From Bacteroidota bacterium (GTDB lineage: Bacteria > Bacteroidota > Bacteroidia > 2-12-FULL-35-15): a DNA stretch of 19,538 nucleotides. The position numbers were made by a program, and so were the translations under genes. Numbering within the stretch: position 1 is the stretch's first letter; every line of letters begins with the position of its first letter. Shown piece by piece: positions 13,885-19,538 of the stretch. The stretch covers positions 1 through 19,538 of the forward strand of contig JAPLDC010000093.1 in assembly GCA_026391935.1 (NCBI GenBank). The letters are read 5' to 3'. A model generated the notes under the pieces. That model was given only the letters and a program-made list of their open reading frames with translations. It searched no databases and was not told the origin of the DNA.

Positions 13885-16353
13885 TTAATACACGATTATT
13901 TTTTTAACTACTTCGTTTTTATCATTCGTTAAAGTAATTGTATAAACACCTTTTCCGTAATTACTAATAGATAATGGTTTGGAATACGTTCCCACAAAAT
14001 CAGAAAGTGTTTCGTTATAAACCACTTGTCCTAATACATTTATCAGTTCTAGTTTGTAATTTGATTTTTCAAGTGAGGTGAACATCACGTTAAAGTTTCC
14101 GTTGTTGGGATTTGGGAATACACTTATTTCATTTTTGTTTTCGCTCTCTGTCAAGCTTGTTGCTAAAGGATCTATAAGTACTGAGTAAGATTGTGGATTA
14201 AACAATATGCTATTCCCTACAGAGTCATTTGATTGATAATCAGAAAACGAAAAATTCATAGTTGTCAATGAAGAAATACTTGATTTTGCTTGAAAGCGGA
14301 AGGTTGCAATTTTTCCATAACCATCTGCATTTGTATGATTTATACGCGTTTCTGCAGCATATGCAGTGGATGAAGGAGCATCAATTTTCCCAATTTTAAT
14401 TGCATCAGTTCCTGGTGAAGCAAACCAACTGTTTGGATAGAGTAAACTTTCTGTTCCAGACTGGACAAGCGATGCATCATATTGTAAATTGAAGGCGATT
14501 CCATATAAATTATTTACTGGAAGAGAAGATGTTCCTGCTATGATATCAATACTTACCCATGAACCCGGAGGATAAACAGAGCTGCTTGACGTGAAATATA
14601 GGTTTGGATTTACTAGTCGCAAATCCGAATTGTTTGGCACGAATGCATGTGTTAAACTAAAATTCAAATTGATTGCAAGAGTGTCATTGTTGTCAATTGT
14701 GCCGTCTCCATTACAATCTGAATGTTTTATGTCTGCACCGTTTAATTCTTGAACACCCCAATCATTAGATGAATCCGCTTGCCATAAATCCCCTACAATC
14801 ATCCGTAAGGGTCCAGTTTGACCATAATTCAAGCCCACTTCGAGTAAATCATTATTATCTACAACGTGATTACTGTTGGCATCACCAGGCCAAACTAAGT
14901 TTGATGTATTATACAGTTTTGTAAGAAAAAAATCAACTTCATACAGTGGGCTGGCATTCACAAGCGTGTCAGATCCAAAAACGATGTTTGTGCCATCAAA
15001 CATTCCCGTAACCAAGACATTTCCACCCGCATCGGTCACAATACTATGGCCTTCTTCATCATAAGGTCCACCAATTTGTTGAGCCCAAACGATATTCCCA
15101 TAAGGATTATATTTTACAATAAACATATCTTCAAAGCCTGCATTATTTAAAGAGGTAGAACCAAAATTAATCACCGGGCTTTGAAAATATCCTGTCAGTA
15201 AAACATTTTCATTTACATCAGCGGTAACGCTTTGTCCAAAATCACCTACAATTCCACCAGAAGCTCCCCCCACTCCCCCTCCGAACTTCGCCCACAGAAC
15301 GTTTCCAAAGGGGTCGTATTTTACGAGAAAAATATTCGGAGAATTAGCGCTTGCATTGGTCAGGGTATCTGTTCCAAAGTTGATATTTACGCTTCTGAAG
15401 AAACCTGTTACAAGTACGTTCCCGCTTGCATCAGCACAAACACTTTGTCCGCAATCATTTTTAACACCTCCAGCGTTTTTCGCCCAAGAAACGGCACCAG
15501 ATGCATTGTATTTAACTACAAAAATGTTCCCATTAGTACTGTCCGATTTAGTGAATGTTGTTGTTCCAAATGTAATGCTTGCACTAACGAACGAACCTGT
15601 AACCAACAAGTTTCCACTTGGATCTGAAGATATGGCAAACGGGGTGTCATTCTTTGTTCCTCCAGCGCTTTTTGCCCATAAAACATTTCCGGAGGGATCG
15701 TACTTCGCAACAAAAACATCGCAAGTTGAATATGGCGGCCCGCTATTGGTTAAAGTAGTTGATCCAAAATTAATCGTTGGACTCTTAAATGTTCCAGTCA
15801 GTAATACATTACCAGCGGGATCTGTTGCTACACTCGTGGCTCTGTCGTCTCCGGTACTTCCCGCATTTTTTGCCCATATTATGTTACCGGAAGAATCGAA
15901 TTTGACAATAACAATATCTGGATTTGATCCACCCGAAGCAATGAAATTAATGCTTCCAACGATGAGGCCACCTGCACCATACCAGCCGGTCATTATAATA
16001 TTATCGCTCAAGTCTGTAGAAACGCTCAAAGCCAACTCGTCACCATACGCAGCTCCGAAACTCTTTGCCCAAAGCACATTGCCATATGAATCGTATTTTA
16101 CAAGAAACATATCTGAGTTATTGCCTGTATTATCAGCATTAACCAAAGTCGTTGCTCCGAAGGTAATTGTAGGACTATCAAAACGTCCTACAACAATTAC
16201 ATTGCCATTTGAATCAACACATGTACTTCTTCCATCATCCCAAGAAATTCCTCCTGCACGTTCTGCCCAACCATAATTAGGTGTTTGTGCAGAAGTCGAT
16301 ACAATTGTAAATAGGTAAATGATAATGGTAAAAAACAGTTTTTTAAAACTCAT
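13885..16353 (-). CDS. Secreted seven-bladed SBBP beta-propeller protein with dockerin-like, cohesin-like and T9SS sorting domains
   Basis: The product is 822 residues. A signal peptide (MSFKKLFFTIIIYLFTIVST, cleavage probably after SAQ) is followed by seven repeats of about 65 residues (roughly 28-488). Each begins WAKxxGGxxxD and contains DxxGNVLVTGxFxSPxIxFG and FxVKYDxxGNVxWAK, the SBBP-type pattern; seven copies suggest a closed seven-bladed propeller. From about 489, WPGDANSNHVVDNNDLLEVG and DCNGDGTIDNNDTLAINLNF form two dockerin/EF-hand-like calcium loops. Residues of about 580-735 (PGSWVSIDIIAG, LYGIAFNLQYDASLV, DGYGKIATFRFQAKS) resemble a cohesin-type beta sandwich. The last 75 or so residues are a T9SS type A sorting tail (VFPNPNNGNFNV...YGKGVYTITLTNDKNEVVKK). 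It is probably exported through the outer membrane and anchored or released there. Ligand and role are unknown. It starts 25 bases after the adhesin-like gene. Confidence 0.88.
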   Translation of the reverse strand: MSFKKLFFTIIIYLFTIVSTSAQTPNYGWAERAGGISWDDGRSTCVDSNGNVIVVGRFDSPTITFGATTLVNADNTGNNSDMFLVKYDSYGNVLWAKSFGAAYGDELALSVSTDLSDNIIMTGWYGAGGLIVGSINFIASGGSNPDIVIVKFDSSGNIIWAKNAGSTGDDRATSVATDPAGNVLLTGTFKSPTINFGSTTLTNSGPPYSTCDVFVAKYDPSGNVLWAKSAGGTKNDTPFAISSDPSGNLLVTGSFVSASITFGTTTFTKSDSTNGNIFVVKYNASGAVSWAKNAGGVKNDCGQSVCADASGNVLVTGFFRSVNINFGTDTLTNASANSPNIFLVKYDPFGNVLWAKFGGGVGGASGGIVGDFGQSVTADVNENVLLTGYFQSPVINFGSTSLNNAGFEDMFIVKYNPYGNIVWAQQIGGPYDEEGHSIVTDAGGNVLVTGMFDGTNIVFGSDTLVNASPLYEVDFFLTKLYNTSNLVWPGDANSNHVVDNNDLLEVGLNYGQTGPLRMIVGDLWQADSSNDWGVQELNGADIKHSDCNGDGTIDNNDTLAINLNFSLTHAFVPNNSDLRLVNPNLYFTSSSSVYPPGSWVSIDIIAGTSSLPVNNLYGIAFNLQYDASLVQSGTESLLYPNSWFASPGTDAIKIGKIDAPSSTAYAAETRINHTNADGYGKIATFRFQAKSSISSLTTMNFSFSDYQSNDSVGNSILFNPQSYSVLIDPLATSLTESENKNEISVFPNPNNGNFNVMFTSLEKSNYKLELINVLGQVVYNETLSDFVGTYSKPLSISNYGKGVYTITLTNDKNEVVKKIIVY

Positions 16354-16378
16354 GGCTTTTTGATTATTTTATTGCCTC

Positions 16379-19300
16379 TTAATAAACGATAATTTTTTTG
16401 ACTACTTCGTTTTTGTCATTCGTCAAAGTAATTGTATAAACACCTTTTCCGTATTCAACGACACTTAATTGTTTTGAATATGTCCCGCTATAATCTTTCA
16501 ACTCATCTTTATAGATTAGCTGACCAAGTTCATTTGTCAGTTCTAACTTATATGTTGATTTGACAGGAACATTAAATGAAATTGTAAAGTGACCATCATT
16601 TGGATTTGGGAAGATGCCTAATAAAAATGCATTGTCAGCATCTTGAATTCCAACATTTATGATCACTGTTGGTGCTGATGCTGCAGAAGAACACGGGCCT
16701 GTAGTTACCACCACCGTATACGTTCCGTTAACAGTGAATGTATAGTTTTGAGATGTAGCGCCCACGATAATAACACCATTTAAGTACCACTGATTTCCGG
16801 TTGCGGAACTAGATGTTAATGTTGTTCCGACTTGTGAAATTGTAGGTGTTGCAGGTGTTGGATCAACCACCATTGTTATTGCAGGACTCGTTACCGATGC
16901 AGGACTTACACAAGTGGCATTTGATGTCAAGATACATGTTACTATATCACCATTATTTAAAGTAGATGAAGTAAAAGTAGACAATCCTGTTCCAGCATTT
17001 ACTCCGTTGATCTGCCACTGATAAACAGGTGTTGAACCACCATTCGTAATGGCTGCATCAAATGTAACCGCTTGTCCGGAACAAGTTGGATTTGTTCCTG
17101 AAGTAATTGAAATGGTATCTGTAGGAACTAAGATTGGGTCTATCACAACAGTGATCGCATTAGATGTTGCGCTTAGAACACTTGGGCACGTTGCGTTTGA
17201 AGTCATGACACATGTTACAATGTCGCTATTCGCAAGAGAGCTTGCTGAATAAATCGTTCCACCAGATCCAATATTCAATCCGTTCACTTGCCATTGGTAA
17301 GTTGGTGTTGTTCCACCGTTTGTAGGAGTCGCTGTAAATGTTATTGAAGATCCAACACAAACGGCTCCACCAGGGCTATCAATAATACTAACTGATGGAA
17401 CAACAACAGGGTTTACAATCATTGTGATAGCATTAGATGTTGCTGTTGTAGGAGCAGCACAAGGTGAACTAGAAGTTAAGACACATGTTACAATATCTGT
17501 ATTTAATAATCCTGAAGAAGTAAATGTTGTACCTCCCGTTCCTGCGTTGATTCCATTTACTTGCCATTGGTAGGTAGGTGTTGTTCCACCACCTCCGGCT
17601 GTAGCCGTAAATGTTACAGATGTTCCTGCACAAATAGCTCCACTTGGACTAGCAGTAATGCTATTAGTTGGCACAACACTTCCGCTAACTGCTACTACCG
17701 TTGTTCCAACTAAACTGGTACAACCAGATACTGTTACAGTTACACTGTATGTTCCTGCCATACCTGCTGTTGCTGTTGGACGAGAAGGATCTTCAATAGC
17801 AGATGTAAAAGCACTTGGGCCTGTCCAGCTATATGTTGCCCCTGCAATTGTATTTGATGTCAATAATATTGTTGAGCCTAAACATACCGGAGAATTACTT
17901 CCCGCTGTAGGGGCAGCCGGTATTGGGTTTACAACAACGGTTGTTGTTCCAGGTAAACTTGTACAACCTCCAGTAGTCACTGTTACAGAATAGGTTCCAG
18001 CCATTGCTACTGTTGCTGCAGGACGAGTTGCGTTACGTATTGCAGAAGTAAAAGCACTTGGGCCTGTCCAGCTATATGTTGCTCCTCCAACAGTTGGAGT
18101 TGATAAATTAATTGTTGCTCCTGCACAATAAGGGCCTGTGTTTGTTGCTGTAGGTGTTGCAGGTAAAGCGTTAACAACAACTGCTGTTGTTCCAATTAAA
18201 CTGGTACAACCACCTGTTGTAACTGTTACCGAATACGTTCCAGCCATTGCTACTGTTGAAGAAGGGCGTGTTGGATTTTGAAGTGCAGACGTGAATGCGC
18301 TTGGGCCTGTCCAGGAATAAGTTGCACCTGCAACTGTTGGTGTTGCTAAAGTTATTGTAGCTCCGGCACAGTATGGCCCTGTGTTTGTCGCTGTCGGAGT
18401 TACCGGAACTGCATTCACCACAACCGTTGTAGTTCCCGCTAAACTAGTACACCCTCCTGTTGTAATTGTAATAGAATATGTTCCCGCCATCGCTAATGTT
18501 GATGCCGGGCGAGTAGGATTTTGCAGCGCAGATGTGAATGCGCTTGGCCCTGTCCATGCATAGGTAGCACCTGCGACTGTTGGAGTTGCTAAAGTAATTG
18601 TTGCTCCTGCGCAATACGGACCAGTGTTGGTGGCTGTTGGAGTTGCAGGTAAAGCATTCACCACAACTGTTGTTGTTCCTGCTAAACTGGTACATCCTGA
18701 AGCATTTGTAATTGTAACACTATATGTTCCAGCCATTGCTACTGTTGAAGAAGGGCGTGTTGGATTTTGAAGAGCAGATGTAAATGCACTTGGGCCTGTC
18801 CAGGAATAAGTTGCACCAGCTACAGTTGGTGTTGCTAAAGTAATTGTTGTGCCTGCACAATAAGGACCTGTGTTTGATGCCGTTGGTGTTGCTGGTAATG
18901 CATTCACAACAACTGCTGTTGTTCCTGCTAGACTGACACAGCCACCAGTGGTTACCGTTACGGAATATGTTCCTGCCATTGCTACTGTTGCTGCAGGACG
19001 AGTTGGATTTTGAAGTGTCGATGTAAATGCACTTGGACCAGTCCAAGAGTATATTGCACCAGAAACAGCAGGTGTAGCTAACGTAATTGTTCCTCCAACA
19101 CAATAAGGACCGGTATTCGTTGCTGTTGGTGTTGTAGGGATCGCGTTTACAACAACAGCTGTTGTTCCTGCAAGGCTTGTACAACCTGATACGGTAACGG
19201 TAATCGAATATGTTCCGGCCATAGCAATAGTTGCAGCAGGACGAGTTGGATTTTGAAGAGCTGAAGTAAATGCGCTAGGCCCGGTCCATGCGTAAGTTGC

Positions 19301-19538
19301 TCCTGCTAAAGTAGGGGTAGCCAATGTAATTGTTGCACCTGCACAATATGGACCTGTATTTGTCGCTGTCGGAGTTGCAGGAAGAGCATTTACAATAACA
19401 GTTGTAGTACCAGCTAAACTGTTACAACCTGAAGCATTTGTAATTGTAACACTATATGTTCCAGCCATTGCTACTGTTGAAGAAGGGCGTGTTGGATTTT
19501 GAAGAGCAGATGTAAATGCACTTGGGCCTGTCCAGGAA
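16379..19538 (-). CDS. Large repetitive Ig/PKD-like surface protein with T9SS sorting tail, 5' end outside window
   Basis: The frame is open to the window edge and gives at least 1052 residues; the internal Met at 19468 is not the real start. From the N-terminal side there are eight units of about 81 residues, the first partial, with the core YSWTGPSAFTSALQNPTRP, then AMAGTYSVTVTTGGCTSLAG, a linker ALPATPTATNTGPYCAGATI and paired cysteines. Three units of about 91 residues follow (17632 down to about 16826) with TPTYQWQVNGxNxGTGG and DIVTCVLTSNxxC. Next come one shorter Ig-like unit (GNQWYLNGVIIVGATSQNYT) and a T9SS type A tail (IFPNPNDGHFTISFN...KKIIVY). Such CHU_C/PKD-like arrays are common in Bacteroidota adhesins and gliding-related surface proteins; binding target is unknown. 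The first three full units and others are near-identical, so assembly errors are possible. Confidence 0.88.
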   Translation of the reverse strand, partial: SWTGPSAFTSALQNPTRPSSTVAMAGTYSVTITNASGCNSLAGTTTVIVNALPATPTATNTGPYCAGATITLATPTLAGATYAWTGPSAFTSALQNPTRPAATIAMAGTYSITVTVSGCTSLAGTTAVVVNAIPTTPTATNTGPYCVGGTITLATPAVSGAIYSWTGPSAFTSTLQNPTRPAATVAMAGTYSVTVTTGGCVSLAGTTAVVVNALPATPTASNTGPYCAGTTITLATPTVAGATYSWTGPSAFTSALQNPTRPSSTVAMAGTYSVTITNASGCTSLAGTTTVVVNALPATPTATNTGPYCAGATITLATPTVAGATYAWTGPSAFTSALQNPTRPASTLAMAGTYSITITTGGCTSLAGTTTVVVNAVPVTPTATNTGPYCAGATITLATPTVAGATYSWTGPSAFTSALQNPTRPSSTVAMAGTYSVTVTTGGCTSLIGTTAVVVNALPATPTATNTGPYCAGATINLSTPTVGGATYSWTGPSAFTSAIRNATRPAATVAMAGTYSVTVTTGGCTSLPGTTTVVVNPIPAAPTAGSNSPVCLGSTILLTSNTIAGATYSWTGPSAFTSAIEDPSRPTATAGMAGTYSVTVTVSGCTSLVGTTVVAVSGSVVPTNSITASPSGAICAGTSVTFTATAGGGGTTPTYQWQVNGINAGTGGTTFTSSGLLNTDIVTCVLTSSSPCAAPTTATSNAITMIVNPVVVPSVSIIDSPGGAVCVGSSITFTATPTNGGTTPTYQWQVNGLNIGSGGTIYSASSLANSDIVTCVMTSNATCPSVLSATSNAITVVIDPILVPTDTISITSGTNPTCSGQAVTFDAAITNGGSTPVYQWQINGVNAGTGLSTFTSSTLNNGDIVTCILTSNATCVSPASVTSPAITMVVDPTPATPTISQVGTTLTSSSATGNQWYLNGVIIVGATSQNYTFTVNGTYTVVVTTGPCSSAASAPTVIINVGIQDADNAFLLGIFPNPNDGHFTISFNVPVKSTYKLELTNELGQLIYKDELKDYSGTYSKQLSVVEYGKGVYTITLTNDKNEVVKKIIVY
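16826..17632 (-). repeat. Second coding tandem array, three units of about 275 bp
   Basis: Three units begin at 17632, 17359 and 17083 (lengths of 273, 276 and about 258 bases), each starting at a Cys codon and containing the YQWQxNGxN core and a TCxxTSxxxC motif. They are clearly less alike at DNA level than the neighbouring 243-bp array, so they are an older duplication. They are of a different Ig-like subtype from the upstream units. Confidence 0.8.
17633..19538 (-). repeat. Coding tandem array of about 243-bp units, at least eight copies
   Basis: Unit starts (at the Cys codon) fall at 19345, 19102, 18859, 18613, 18370, 18127 and 17884, giving periods of 243, 243, 246, 243, 243 and 243 bases, then a final 252-base unit. 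An eighth, partial copy lies at 19346-19538. One 111-base stretch at 19428-19538 is identical to 18696-18806, 732 bases (three units) away, and it may extend past the window edge. The two last units (17633-18127) are more diverged. The array is in frame throughout. Confidence 0.9.

Noticed and set aside
15356..16276. A 306-codon open frame on the plus strand
   Set aside because: It lies entirely antisense to the propeller gene, has no signal or domain pattern, and arises from the biased codon use and repeats of the real gene.
18444..19184. Minus-strand frames of 83 and 154 codons inside the repeat array
   Set aside because: They are alternate frames of the repeat-protein gene, rich in Asn, Ser and Cys, and repeat with the same period.
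17633..19538. Regular repeats at the right edge considered as a CRISPR or satellite array
   Set aside because: The period is 243-246 bases, units stay in one reading frame and encode a coherent Ig-like repeat, with no short direct repeats separated by unique spacers.

Overview
The window comes from an AT-rich member of the Bacteroidota. This rests on the split nuoC and nuoD genes, a very short NuoG, weak Shine-Dalgarno use, TAnnTTTG-type promoter candidates, and two secreted proteins with C-terminal type IX secretion (T9SS) sorting tails. I cannot place it below phylum. Every gene I can support lies on the minus strand, so transcription runs from high to low coordinates.

Region 1 (19538 to 13885) holds two large cell-surface or secreted proteins. 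The upstream one (16379-19538, cut by the window edge) is a repetitive adhesin-like protein with at least eight units of about 81 residues, three units of about 91 residues, one divergent Ig-like unit and a T9SS tail. After 25 bases comes an 822-residue protein with a signal peptide, seven SBBP-type beta-propeller blades, a dockerin-like double EF-hand region, a cohesin-like domain and a T9SS tail almost identical to its neighbour's. A strong terminator (13822-13864) ends this unit.

Region 2 (13696 to 362) is a complete 14-gene nuoABCDEFGHIJKLMN operon for respiratory complex I (NADH:quinone oxidoreductase). NuoE, F and G form the NADH-oxidising module. NuoB, C, D and I form the quinone-facing arm. 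NuoA, H and J-N form the proton-pumping membrane arm. A promoter candidate precedes nuoA and a rho-independent terminator follows nuoN. Three things stand out. The nuoN reading frame carries an in-frame TAA after codon 17. NuoG lacks the molybdopterin-like C-terminal part and ends in a CxxC...CxxC remnant. The two gaps on either side of nuoE are filled almost base for base by inverted pairs of palindromic repeats.

Region 3 (1-361) holds the operon terminator, a REP-like palindrome, a candidate promoter and the first 40 codons of a probable dicarboxylate/amino acid:cation symporter that runs off the left edge.

I found no RNA genes, CRISPR arrays or insertion sequences. The best leads for follow-up are the nuoN stop codon, the paired repeats around nuoE, and the mosaic repeat array at the right edge.
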